Shown here in pieces: positions 1 through 9,094 of a stretch of 33,485 bases of DNA. The translations under genes and the position numbers were made by a program. The DNA is from Candidatus Zhuqueibacterota bacterium (GTDB lineage: Bacteria; Zhuqueibacterota; Zhuqueibacteria; Residuimicrobiales; Krinioviventaceae). The notes beneath the pieces were generated by a model, which had not been told where the DNA came from, did no database searches, and was given only the letters and a program-made list of their open reading frames with translations. Location: the NCBI GenBank assembly GCA_016934825.1, contig JAFGSB010000035.1, positions 1-33,485 on the forward strand, read 5' to 3'. Position 1 is the stretch's first letter, and the number at the start of each line of letters is the position of its first letter.

Positions 1-43
1 ACCTTTGTATTATAATTATATAAAAAATACATCGATATCCGTC

Positions 44-58
44 AACGGGACATCAGTG
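44..58. repeat. Degraded right end of a short inverted-repeat element
   Basis: The sequence AACGGGACATCAGTG closely matches the right end AACGGACACCAGTG of the complete 138-bp element at 29457-29470, with one inserted G and one C-to-T change. The upstream bases (a CATC start followed by an ATCCG run) also resemble the sequence inside the complete copy. The rest of the element would lie before the start of the window. It sits directly upstream of the PEGA-protein gene. This is a visual match, and the family assignment is inference. Confidence 0.45.
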
Positions 59-83
59 TAAGAAAATTTATTTGGAGTATAAA

Positions 84-1685
84 ATGTCAATTTTGCAGAA
101 AGTTGTAGTTTCTTTAATGATAATGATGAACTTTCTTCACGCTCAACCACAACAACTGCAACTTGATGGCAAGCCCGTATTTCTGGAATCAGAGCAAGTC
201 AAGATAAGGGACAGTAACGGAAATTATTGCGCAGCTATTCGGGTGGTGTCAACCCTGGGTGGATTCCAGTATGAAGCGACTTCCGAGATTGTTTTGATTA
301 CCAACCAACCCGGAATGGATATCCTGTATTTACCAATTGATGAAAAAGTCATTACAATTTTTCATAAAGATTTTTTACCGCTGGTCATCAACCTTGTAGA
401 AGCCGGAATTATCCTGAGAGAACGTGAGGTCTGGCAGATTCAGGTAACAACCGTAAACATAGAACAGGAAATCGACATTCGTGTCAATACAAATCCTGCA
501 GGCGCGATAGTGTATGTTGATGGAAATAAAGTAAATTCGAATGGACAAATAAAAGTAACCCCGGGTACACATCAGTTGCGTTTGATAAAAGGCGGTTATG
601 ATTCTGTAAATACTTCTATATTTGTCGCTCCCGATATGACCGACTTTCATTTTGATCTCAAAAAGCAGGAATTAGCCGTTTTAAATATTACATCAGTACC
701 CGATAGCGTTGAAATATTTATAAATGATGAAAGAATCGGTACCACACCCATAAAAGATAAACAATATCCTTTAGGGACATATCAACTGAGAGCGCAATTA
801 CCCTGGTATGTTACATATAATAATATTGTAGAATTGTCTCAGGGTAAAAATACAAAGCAAATAATCCTTGAACCCGACTTTGGTACACTCAAAATAAGTT
901 CATCACCCTATGATAGTTTGAATATATTTATCAATAATAATCTCCGTAAGGAGAAAACACCATTTACATATGAACGAATGTGGCCCGGTAAATATTATAT
1001 TAAAGCCGGATCAAAAGATTATATAACAGATGAACAGGAATGTATAATTGGACGTGGTGAGACAATAGTCGTGAATTTAACACCGGTTCCTTATTTTGCT
1101 TTACTTACTATTAACAGCACTGACGATGCTGTAGTATATTTAAACGGTGAACGTCAAACTCAATTACAGGATATAAAATTAGTACCCGGTATGGTTGAAT
1201 TGCGGGCGGAATTTCCCGACTCTCAGGCTGTTGAACAGCAAATTTTATTAGCAAAGGGTGATATAATCAATGTAGATTTATTTCCGGAAACAGAATTAGG
1301 CTCAATTAACATTGTTACTGATCCTTCAGAAGCCGAAATTGTATTATTGGGCGAAAACGGTCAATCAATCAATGCCGATCAACCCGGATTATTTGAACAT
1401 TTAAATTCAGGAAATTATGTATTAATCGTTACCCATGATGATTATGAGGGTTTCTCCGAAACCATTGAGTTAAAAAACTCTGATAATATTGAACGCAATG
1501 TTCAATTACAAATGAAAAGTACATTACCCCTGATTACCGAAGAGAAAAAGAGTAATAAAAAATGGTTATGGATCGGAGCAGGTGTTGCCGCTATAGGCGG
1601 CGGCGCGGCTTATATCATGTCTTCAGGTAAAGACGAAACAGAACAGGCAACTCTTAAAATATCAGTTCCCAAAACATTAGATTAA
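84..1685 (+). CDS. Exported PEGA-repeat protein with C-terminal membrane segment
   Basis: The function is unknown; PEGA domains are small beta-sandwich modules usually found in surface or envelope proteins. I chose the ATG at 84 over the in-frame TTG at 72, because GGAG at 74-77 lies six bases before the ATG and overlaps the TTG alternative. The 533-residue product begins with a Sec signal peptide (hydrophobic stretch, then NFLHAQP). From about residue 130 there are roughly five beta-rich repeats, each with a PxxAxVxVDG-like strand and a GxYxL or GxHxL strand, such as the segments around NPAGAIVYVDG and VPDSVEIFINDE. Near the C-terminus a charged KKSNKK stretch precedes a glycine/alanine-rich membrane segment (about residues 491-510) and a short polar tail of about 20 residues. 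It lies 25 bp before the BACON lipoprotein gene, so the two are probably co-transcribed. Fold confidence is high; the role is not known. Confidence 0.85.
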   Translation: MSILQKVVVSLMIMMNFLHAQPQQLQLDGKPVFLESEQVKIRDSNGNYCAAIRVVSTLGGFQYEATSEIVLITNQPGMDILYLPIDEKVITIFHKDFLPLVINLVEAGIILREREVWQIQVTTVNIEQEIDIRVNTNPAGAIVYVDGNKVNSNGQIKVTPGTHQLRLIKGGYDSVNTSIFVAPDMTDFHFDLKKQELAVLNITSVPDSVEIFINDERIGTTPIKDKQYPLGTYQLRAQLPWYVTYNNIVELSQGKNTKQIILEPDFGTLKISSSPYDSLNIFINNNLRKEKTPFTYERMWPGKYYIKAGSKDYITDEQECIIGRGETIVVNLTPVPYFALLTINSTDDAVVYLNGERQTQLQDIKLVPGMVELRAEFPDSQAVEQQILLAKGDIINVDLFPETELGSINIVTDPSEAEIVLLGENGQSINADQPGLFEHLNSGNYVLIVTHDDYEGFSETIELKNSDNIERNVQLQMKSTLPLITEEKKSNKKWLWIGAGVAAIGGGAAYIMSSGKDETEQATLKISVPKTLD

Positions 1686-1710
1686 GATAGAACATATTTC
1701 TGGATTATAT

Positions 1711-4700
1711 ATGAAGAAGTATATTTGTTTAATTTGTTTGTTAATATTTTTATTTTCAATATCGTGTCAATTATTTGAACCGGAAACACCCTCACAAGCA
1801 ATATTGAATATACAATTATTATTCCCCAAAGAGACATCTCAACTGCAGAAAGTAAATAGCTGGCAGATCGATTCTGTTTTTGTGGAGATAAAGGACAGCG
1901 GCAGCAAGTCTGTAATTACACAATGGTTAAGTTTAAAAGACTCAACCTATGAAGGTGAGTGGCAGGTTGATGCCGGAAACGGCTACCAGGTCCGTGTTGA
2001 ATGCTGGCAGGATAACGCGCTGGTATATGCCGGCGAGAAAAGCGGTATCAATGCCGGAGCCGGCCAAACGGTCAATGTTAAAGTCCCGATGACCTTTGCA
2101 ATACAATCGATAGAAGTTACACCATCCTCATGGAGCCTGGAACCTGCAAAAACAATTCAGTTGCATGCGTTTGCCGTATTTTCGGACAATAAAAAGATTG
2201 AAATAACACGGCAGGTTATTTGGAGTATTGAATCCGGAACGGCGGGCAGTATCAATAATGAAGGATTATTCACAGCTTCAGCTGTTGAATCCGGTAATGT
2301 GACGGTCAGAGCGAGTTATAAGGGAAACCAGGGCACTGCCGCCGTAACTGTTAACAAAATTTTGGTGAATATAAAAATATATCCAACAAATGTTGAGCTC
2401 ACGAATGGCCAAAGCCGGCAATTTTTTTGTTATGCCTATTACAATAATGGCGACAGTGCCGATGTATCCGGTGAGACCGTATGGAGTGTGAATCCGCCGG
2501 AGGCCGGTAATTTTTCCGGCAATCTGTTTACTGCAACTGAAAACTGGACAGGTAATGCGACTGTTAAAGCGAGTTTTGACACACAGGTTGATACGAACAC
2601 AATACAGATCAGTGAAACGAGATTACCCTTTCCCACAGGTGTCACCGCCTCAGACGGAACCTCCACGGGTTATGTAACTTTAAGCTGGAATCCTGTAAGT
2701 GGAGCAAGTTACTATCAGGTCTACAGAGGAACGGATTCAACATCAAACAAAACACCTATCAGCGAGTGGCAGATAGAAACTTTTTTTAATGATTCGGACG
2801 CAAATCCCGGCAAAACTTATTTTTATTGGGTAAAGGCAGCCAAAACGAGCAGTGGGGGGAGTGCAAGTGATTACAGTAAATATGATACAGGATATCGAAC
2901 TCAACTGTCAATAAGTATTAGTCCCGAGAGCCGCCCGGTAGGCAGCGAATCCGGGTCAACGACGTTTAATATCACCTCCAATATGAACTGGGACGCGACC
3001 GACGATGCGGACTGGTTAACTCTGAGTCCGACAAGCGGAAGCGGCAACGGAACATTAACCGCCACTTTCTCTGCTAATGAATCTGCAAGTTCCCGGACAG
3101 CCACGATCACCGTTTCCGGGGCAGGGATTACACGACAAGTCACGGTTATCCAGTCGGGATTTACTTCTATATTAACAGTCGATCCCGAAAGCCGTCAGGT
3201 AGACAGGGGATCGGGTTCGACGACGTTTAATATTACATCCAATGTGAACTGGAGTGCATCTGACGATGCCGGCTGGTTGAGCCTGAGTCCGGCAAGCGGC
3301 AGCGGTAACGGAACATTGACCGTTACTTTCTCAGCCAATGAATCCACAAATCCCCGGACAGCCACAATCACCGTTTCCGGTGGCGGAATTTCCCGGCAGG
3401 TTACGGTTGTTCAGTCGGGTTCTTATATGCTGCTTGTAGAGCCAGCAAGCCGCTCGGTAGACAGTGGAACAGGATCGACGACTTTTAGTATTACTTCCAA
3501 TGTGAACTGGAGTGCGTCGGACGATGCCGGCTGGTTGACCTTGAGCCCGGCAAGCGGCAGCGGAAACGGAACTTTAACCGCCACTTTCTCTGCCAATGGA
3601 TCCACAAGTTCCCGCACGGCCACGATCACCGTTTCCGGGGGCGGCATTACGCGTCAGGTTACGGTTGTCCAGTCAGGATTGTCTACATTAACAGTAAATC
3701 CTTTGAGCCGCTCGGTAAGCAGCGTATCCGGGTCAACGACGTTTAATATTACATCCAATGTGAACTGGAGTACGTCGGACGATGCAGACTGGTTGACACT
3801 GAGTCCGGAAAGCGGCAGCGGCAACGAAACCATGACCGCCGCATATTCTGCCAATGTATCCACAAGTCCACGGACGGCCACGATCACCGTTTCAGGAGGA
3901 GGACTTAACCGGCAGGTCACGGTTGTCCAGGCCGGATACACTGCTGTACTGACGGTCGATCCGCCGAGCCGTTCGACCGACAGTGGTGCGGGATCGACGA
4001 CTTTCAGTATCACTTCCAATGTAAACTGGAGTGCGTCGGATGATGCCGGCTGGTTGACCCTGAGTCCGGAAAGCGGCAGCGGTAACGGGACTCTGACCGC
4101 CGTATATTCTGCCAATGTATCCACAAGTCCTAGGACGGCCACGATCACCGTTTCAGGCGGCGGGATCACCCGGCAGGTCACGGTTGTTCAATCAGGATTT
4201 ACTTTTACACTGACCGTCGATCCACCCAGCCGCTCTGTCGACAGCGAGCCGGGTTCGACAACGTTTAATATTACTTCCAATGTGAACTGGACTGCGTCTG
4301 ATGATGCGGACTGGTTAACTCTTAATCCGGCAAACGGGAGCGGCAACGGAACCTTGACTGCCGCATATTCTGCCAATGAATCCACAAGTCCCCGGACGGC
4401 CACGATTACCGTTTCAGGCGGCGGGATCACGCGCCAGGTCACGGTTGTCCAGTCCGGATTTGCTACTGTACTGACGGTAGACCCCCAAAGCCGTCCGGTC
4501 GACAGCGGACCAGGATCGACGACGTTTGATATCACATCCAATGTAAACTGGAGTGCGTCGGATGATGCGGACTGGTTAACTCTGAGCCCGGTAAGCGGCA
4601 GCGGCAACGGAACATTAACCGCCACATTTTCTGCCAATGAATCCACAAGTTCCCGAACGGCCACGATCACCGTTTCCGGGGACGGGATCACCCGACAGGT

Positions 4701-5583
4701 TACGGTCGAGCAATCTGGTCTGTCGACTTTGACGGTTGACCCTTTGACTCGCTCAGTTGGCAGCGAAGCGGGAACAACAACATTTGATATCACTTCCAAT
4801 GTAAACTGGAACGTGTCCGATAATGCGGACTGGTTGAGCGTGAGTCCAACAAGCGGCAGCGGCAACGGCACCCTGACTGCCACTTACACTGCCAATAATT
4901 CTTCGAGTCCCCGTACCGCAAATATTACAGTTTCAGGCGGAGGCATTATCTTGCTGGTAACGGTTGTCCAGGATAGCCTGTCTACCGATATCGTTACTGA
5001 TATTGACGGCAATGTCTATCAAATCATAAAAATTGGCGACCAATGGTGGATGGCGGAAAATTTAAAAGTAACACACTACCGCAACGGCGATCCTATAATC
5101 AAAGTCACCAGTAATTCAGTGTGGACGGGTTTAAATAGTGGTGCATACTGTTATTATAATAACAACAGCAGTACCGCCGATATTTTTGGCGCTTTGTACA
5201 ACTGGTTTGCCGTCACCGACGGCCGAAATATTGCCCCGGAGGGCTGGCATGTGCCAAGTGATGCCGAATGGCAAATCCTGACAGATTATCTTGGCGGAGC
5301 TTCTGAAGCCGGCGGTAAAATGAAAGAAACCGGGACCGAGTACTGGAACAGTCCCAATTCAGGCGCAACGAACGAAAGCGGCTTTACCGCATTACCGGGC
5401 GGTTTCCGCAGTTACCTGGATGGTGTTTTTTACAGTTTACGCAATAACGCTCACTTTTGGTCTTCCACAGAATATGATAATGACGCCTCATGGCGCCGAA
5501 AGCTTTTCTATAACAGTACGGAAGTGAGTCAGGATTATGTCAATAAGCTTTTCGGATTTTCAATTCGATGTGTTAAGGATTAA
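1711..5583 (+). CDS. Large surface lipoprotein: Big2-like x2, FN3-like, BACON x8, FISUMP
   Basis: This 1290-residue protein is probably a cell-surface lipoprotein that binds carbohydrate or another extracellular ligand; that role is inferred from domain content. The N-terminus is a signal peptide ending in a lipobox-like SISC, with Cys19 as the candidate lipidated residue. Domains in order are: two Big2-like beta-sandwiches (about residues 131-216 and 217-300), each with a VTPSxxxL or IYPTNVEL opening and a WS(I/V) core; a fibronectin type III-like domain (about 305-395); eight tandem BACON repeats (about 400-1088), each with NW(S/T)xSDDAxWLxLSPxSGSGNGT and RTATITVSG cores; and a C-terminal FISUMP (Fibrobacter succinogenes major paralogous) domain (about 1092-1290) with WMAENLK, GWHVPSDAEW, LPGGFR and FWSSTEY motifs. 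The BACON units are 86-87 residues long and strikingly similar in DNA. Only weak Shine-Dalgarno sequence precedes the ATG. It probably forms an operon with the preceding PEGA gene. Confidence 0.92.
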   Translation: MKKYICLICLLIFLFSISCQLFEPETPSQAILNIQLLFPKETSQLQKVNSWQIDSVFVEIKDSGSKSVITQWLSLKDSTYEGEWQVDAGNGYQVRVECWQDNALVYAGEKSGINAGAGQTVNVKVPMTFAIQSIEVTPSSWSLEPAKTIQLHAFAVFSDNKKIEITRQVIWSIESGTAGSINNEGLFTASAVESGNVTVRASYKGNQGTAAVTVNKILVNIKIYPTNVELTNGQSRQFFCYAYYNNGDSADVSGETVWSVNPPEAGNFSGNLFTATENWTGNATVKASFDTQVDTNTIQISETRLPFPTGVTASDGTSTGYVTLSWNPVSGASYYQVYRGTDSTSNKTPISEWQIETFFNDSDANPGKTYFYWVKAAKTSSGGSASDYSKYDTGYRTQLSISISPESRPVGSESGSTTFNITSNMNWDATDDADWLTLSPTSGSGNGTLTATFSANESASSRTATITVSGAGITRQVTVIQSGFTSILTVDPESRQVDRGSGSTTFNITSNVNWSASDDAGWLSLSPASGSGNGTLTVTFSANESTNPRTATITVSGGGISRQVTVVQSGSYMLLVEPASRSVDSGTGSTTFSITSNVNWSASDDAGWLTLSPASGSGNGTLTATFSANGSTSSRTATITVSGGGITRQVTVVQSGLSTLTVNPLSRSVSSVSGSTTFNITSNVNWSTSDDADWLTLSPESGSGNETMTAAYSANVSTSPRTATITVSGGGLNRQVTVVQAGYTAVLTVDPPSRSTDSGAGSTTFSITSNVNWSASDDAGWLTLSPESGSGNGTLTAVYSANVSTSPRTATITVSGGGITRQVTVVQSGFTFTLTVDPPSRSVDSEPGSTTFNITSNVNWTASDDADWLTLNPANGSGNGTLTAAYSANESTSPRTATITVSGGGITRQVTVVQSGFATVLTVDPQSRPVDSGPGSTTFDITSNVNWSASDDADWLTLSPVSGSGNGTLTATFSANESTSSRTATITVSGDGITRQVTVEQSGLSTLTVDPLTRSVGSEAGTTTFDITSNVNWNVSDNADWLSVSPTSGSGNGTLTATYTANNSSSPRTANITVSGGGIILLVTVVQDSLSTDIVTDIDGNVYQIIKIGDQWWMAENLKVTHYRNGDPIIKVTSNSVWTGLNSGAYCYYNNNSSTADIFGALYNWFAVTDGRNIAPEGWHVPSDAEWQILTDYLGGASEAGGKMKETGTEYWNSPNSGATNESGFTALPGGFRSYLDGVFYSLRNNAHFWSSTEYDNDASWRRKLFYNSTEVSQDYVNKLFGFSIRCVKD
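2908..4975 (+). repeat. Eight tandem BACON-coding repeats (258 or 261 bp each)
   Basis: Equivalent codons of successive units begin near 2923, 3184, 3442, 3700, 3961, 4222, 4483 and 4741, giving spacings of 261, 258, 258, 261, 261, 261 and 258 bp. Conserved blocks include TCCAATGTGAACTGGAGTGC-like and GGCCACGATCACCGTTTC-like stretches in most units. Units 2 to 7 look most alike, and the first and last are more divergent, as expected of an array homogenised by unequal recombination or gene conversion. The antisense strand stays open over long stretches because of this repeated codon use. Confidence 0.9.
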
Positions 5584-6127
5584 ATTTTAGATCATAATCC
5601 AAGAAAAGTCGGTTAATAGGTTTTGAAAAATATTTATTTTAAATTTCAGTCCTCACCGATTTAAGAAACCGACGAGTATTTTTACTGGACTTTTCTTAAT
5701 TTTAACGGATGAAAGGCCGAAGGTCTGACACCTTATCCTATGGGGGATTTTAATTTTCACGATCTTTGTGCCATGAAAGGATAGCCTGATAATTTTTCTC
5801 TTTTCAAGTAAGCAGTTAAATAATCCATCCTACTTCGGGGGATCGTAATTACTCCAGAAACAAAAAGTCAGAAAGAGGCCGAAATTTTTCTAACTGTAAT
5901 ATAGGAATGAACCCAATTTTATTTCCATACACCCAATTATAATTACACTCACAAAAAAATAATATTTCTTTATTTAAAAATATATTATATTTGCCCAAAA
6001 ATCCAGGACAATATTGAAAACTAATGTAAATCGGTTTAATTTATTCTGGAAGTTATTTAATTTTAGTTTTGTTTTGAAGTAAATATTTATGTTCAGAAAA
6101 ATTCGTATTTTTATGAAAGAGAGCTTT
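5584..6127. other. Intergenic gap of about 540 bp with no convincing gene
   Basis: No ORF of useful length, tRNA-like T-loop or recognised riboswitch core was seen. The left part holds the inverted repeat described at 5601-5697. The middle (about 5700-5850) is less AT-rich and has short G-rich runs (GGGGG near 5742 and 5838), but I could not fold it into a known RNA. The right part (about 5940-6090) is very AT-rich and probably holds the promoter of the dikinase-like gene. The gap separates the surface-protein pair from the next transcription unit. Confidence 0.6.
5601..5697. repeat. Imperfect inverted repeat after the BACON lipoprotein gene
   Basis: The arms AAGAAAAGTC (5601-5610) and GACTTTTCTT (5688-5697) are perfect 10-bp complements. 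A second, overlapping pair, GTCGGTT (5609-5615) and AACCGAC (5667-5673), lies inside. The transcript could fold into a long bulged stem. It starts 18 bp after the stop codon. It could be a transcription-termination or mRNA-stability structure, or the remnant of a small mobile element. There is no clear uridine run after the right arm, so a standard intrinsic terminator is not well supported. Confidence 0.45.
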
Positions 6128-9049
6128 ATGAAAAAGAATATTTTTTACTTTGTATTATTTATTATCTTTTCCATACTTACTGCATCACTATATGGTCAAA
6201 ACATCACGGATAAAGATATTGCCAGTTTGGTCAAGGAATTCAAAGCTGATGAGCGGGGTCCGTACCAGGCCATTCGCTGGTTTTGTCCTGATGGAACCGT
6301 GTTGCCCCCCACTGAACGCTGTACTCAACCGGGTGGAGTTCAGCATGCGTTAAATAAAAATATCGTCACCAAACTGGCTGTTGAGCGGGGTATTTATCTG
6401 GGCCAAATTTTAGCCGGCACCGAATATGAAATTTTTTGGGATGAAAAGAATGAACATTCCAGACTTTTGCAGTATATCATCGAAAATTATTTGCGTAGTA
6501 TCGACAACGGCTGGATATTGCGCCGTGCTCAATACTACCGCGGCGCATTCCAGGATGAAGATGAAAATGACTGGGGACATAAATTCTTATTATGGGTTGT
6601 AAAAGATAATACCAGTTATAAAAAAAATTTTTTTATACTACGCCAGGCAGTCCGTTCTATCCCGCATAATACCGGCGACAGCCGTTGGGAAAATATCCGT
6701 GCGGTATCCAAAACTTTGTCCGATTCATTACCCTCATTTTACAATCTTCGTGTCAAATTACACGGCCAGCCCGATATCAGCGATCTGCAGAGATTGCGGG
6801 AATACCGTTCAAATTACAGAGGACGTTTTAGTCAGGAACAAATTAAATTATTCGATACACTGGAACAGGACCTGATATATGTTTTTCAACCCATAAATTT
6901 TTCAAAGTTGAAAAAAATAGTCTCACTACTGCCAAAAGATTCAAAACTGGCAAATGACTTTGCGGAGCTCAGCGCCCTATCCCAATCGCCAACTCTTTCT
7001 TCCGCAACCCTGATAAAACTTATCGATTTGATGTGGCAGTGCCGGATAGATTTAAACGTTTTGCCAAAACCGGAACAAAAACTGGCGGCCCTGGATTTGT
7101 CTGTCGCGCTGGAAAATATCCTGTTTCGCGAAGTGAACTCCTGGCAGACCAATACAATATATGATATTATTGAAAAAAGTTACTATTTGACCCGTGCGGC
7201 TGCCGCGGCTGGGTTTCTCGAAATCTGGGAATATCAGGAAATCGACCAGCAAGTCAAACCTTCACCTGATACCAGTATAAAATTAACTCAATTGAAACTG
7301 AAATCAGAATATATAAAAAGGGCGCTGGAATGGTCTGCCGGTATGGTTCGGGCGAATTATCAGGAACCGCTTGCCCTGTTCAATGGTTTTGAGCCACTAT
7401 GTCAGGGATTTATTGACGATAGAATTCGCGTTTCCGTACTTTTACCTCTGGGTAACATCGCCGGTCAACTAAACGATTTGTACATGTCGCAGGCCGGCAT
7501 CAAACAGCAGGTACTGGATATTCCGTCACAAAACCAGGTGCGCGGAATTAATCCGGGTTACGCTTTGGGAGAACTGATCGTATTAAATTCGCTTGATGAT
7601 GAAACCGTTTTTTCTAAGGACAAAATTTACGTGTTATCCCGAACACCATCGGATTTAAAACCGGTTGCCGGTTTGCTGACCGTTTCCGAAGGAAACCTGG
7701 TCTCCCATGTACAACTTTTAGCGCGAAATTTGGGTATACCGAATGCGGTAATAACCCGTCAGAATTTGGAAGAACTGTTAAAGTACAATTACTCCATGGT
7801 TTTTTATGCCGTCTCACCCTCCGGAGGGGTGCAGATGAAATCGGTCCGACAAATGACAGATGAAGAAAATGCCCTGGTCATATCCAAACCCGCAACCGAG
7901 AATTTGAAAATTACGGTGCCGACAGACAAACTTTTACTCGATAAAAAGGATTTAATCGATTTACGTCAATTGCGGGCCTCACATTCCGGCAAACTCACCG
8001 GCCCAAAAGCCGCGAATATGGGGCAGTTAAAAAGCATGTTCCCCGAAAATGTCGTTGAGGGAGTTGTTTTACCATTCGGGATTTATCGGGAGCATATGAA
8101 TCAAATCATGCCCGGTGAAGAAATAACCTACTGGCAGTATTTAAATGATACCTTCAGTATTGCCCGGAATATGAAACAATCTGACCGCACAGATAACGAA
8201 ACTGAAAAATTTATTCTTACGAGACTGGAAACTCTCCGAAACGCAATTAAACAAATGTCCTTTTTGCCGGGATTTTATGATAAATTAAATAACGCGTTTA
8301 AAAAAATATTGGGAAAGCCAATGGGCAGTGTACCGGTATTTATTCGCAGCGACACAAATATGGAGGATCTGAAGGATTTTACCGGCGCAGGTTTAAATTT
8401 AACCGTGTTCAATGTCCGTGATGAACAAAAAATTCTGCAGGGTATCAGGGACGTCTGGGCGTCGCCATTCAGTGAACGGAGCTATCAATGGAGACAAAAG
8501 ATACTGCTCAATCCGGAAAATGTTTATCCGTCCATTTTGATCATTCCATCGGTAAATGTTGACAAATCCGGCGTTATCATCACAACCGGAGTGTTCTCCG
8601 GCAATCCTGATGACATAACAATTGCTTTCAACAGGGGAGCGGGAGGGGCCGTTGAGGGACAGATCGCCGAATCGTATAATTTGTATTCATCTTTAGGTTA
8701 CATGTTGTTATCGCCGGTCAGGGAAAAGCGGTATACTTTTTTACCGCCGATAGGCGGAGTTGAAAAGCATGCCGCCACTTTTGAAGATCCAATTTTAAAA
8801 CCTGATGATATTAAACAGATACGCCAACTGGTCGGCGGAATAAAAAATAAACTACCGGGAGCGCCGGGAATGGAATCATCCGGTCCCTGGGATATTGAAT
8901 TGGGTTTTTATGAAGGTAAAATCTGGCTATTTCAGATACGTCCGTTTGTTGAGAATAAACGGGCAAAATCTTATAATTTTTTAAATGCTATGGATCATGC
9001 AATCGACCTGAATAAAATTATATCTTTAAAATCACCGTTAAAACAATGA
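6128..9049 (+). CDS. Exported PEP-synthase/glucan-dikinase-like protein (phosphohistidine then ATP-grasp domain)
   Basis: The C-terminal half resembles the PEP/pyruvate-binding ATP-grasp domain of pyruvate phosphate dikinase and PEP synthase. Its marks are a GPKAANMGQL opening, an FIRSDTNMEDL motif with Arg740, a GAGGAVEGQIAES segment and a WDIELGFYEGKIWLFQIRPF ending. Before it, about residues 470-580 form a mobile phosphohistidine domain with GNLVSHVQLLARNLGIPNAV, where His527 is the likely phosphoryl acceptor. This order (His domain, then ATP domain) is that of glucan water dikinases and the reverse of PEP synthase, and no PEP/pyruvate barrel follows. The N-terminal 450 residues are helical and unrecognised. 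I preferred the ATG at 6128 to the upstream ATG at 6089: AAGAGAG lies just before it and the product then starts with a standard MKKN signal peptide ending LYGQ. An ATP-using fold outside the cytoplasm is odd. The next gene begins 45 bp downstream and is probably co-transcribed. The substrate is unknown. Confidence 0.82.
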   Translation: MKKNIFYFVLFIIFSILTASLYGQNITDKDIASLVKEFKADERGPYQAIRWFCPDGTVLPPTERCTQPGGVQHALNKNIVTKLAVERGIYLGQILAGTEYEIFWDEKNEHSRLLQYIIENYLRSIDNGWILRRAQYYRGAFQDEDENDWGHKFLLWVVKDNTSYKKNFFILRQAVRSIPHNTGDSRWENIRAVSKTLSDSLPSFYNLRVKLHGQPDISDLQRLREYRSNYRGRFSQEQIKLFDTLEQDLIYVFQPINFSKLKKIVSLLPKDSKLANDFAELSALSQSPTLSSATLIKLIDLMWQCRIDLNVLPKPEQKLAALDLSVALENILFREVNSWQTNTIYDIIEKSYYLTRAAAAAGFLEIWEYQEIDQQVKPSPDTSIKLTQLKLKSEYIKRALEWSAGMVRANYQEPLALFNGFEPLCQGFIDDRIRVSVLLPLGNIAGQLNDLYMSQAGIKQQVLDIPSQNQVRGINPGYALGELIVLNSLDDETVFSKDKIYVLSRTPSDLKPVAGLLTVSEGNLVSHVQLLARNLGIPNAVITRQNLEELLKYNYSMVFYAVSPSGGVQMKSVRQMTDEENALVISKPATENLKITVPTDKLLLDKKDLIDLRQLRASHSGKLTGPKAANMGQLKSMFPENVVEGVVLPFGIYREHMNQIMPGEEITYWQYLNDTFSIARNMKQSDRTDNETEKFILTRLETLRNAIKQMSFLPGFYDKLNNAFKKILGKPMGSVPVFIRSDTNMEDLKDFTGAGLNLTVFNVRDEQKILQGIRDVWASPFSERSYQWRQKILLNPENVYPSILIIPSVNVDKSGVIITTGVFSGNPDDITIAFNRGAGGAVEGQIAESYNLYSSLGYMLLSPVREKRYTFLPPIGGVEKHAATFEDPILKPDDIKQIRQLVGGIKNKLPGAPGMESSGPWDIELGFYEGKIWLFQIRPFVENKRAKSYNFLNAMDHAIDLNKIISLKSPLKQ

Positions 9050-9094
9050 TCTTATTTGCTACATCTGCAATGTAAAATTTTTGTGAGGATTGAT

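Noticed and set aside
72-83. TTG start for the PEGA protein
   Set aside because: The GGAG at 74-77 overlaps this start and is correctly spaced for the ATG at 84.
2901-4883. Long open frames on the minus strand across the BACON repeats (for example 3654-4181 and 4188-4883)
   Set aside because: They mirror the repeated codon pattern of the plus-strand BACON array, have no ribosome-binding site or export signal, and their predicted products are low-complexity repeats.
5700-5850. Possible structured RNA or riboswitch in the gap before the dikinase-like gene
   Set aside because: Some short complementary pieces exist, but no conserved riboswitch core or consistent fold could be drawn.
6089-6127. 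Upstream ATG for the dikinase-like protein
   Set aside because: It adds 13 residues ahead of a standard MKKN signal peptide, and the better ribosome-binding site is just before 6128.
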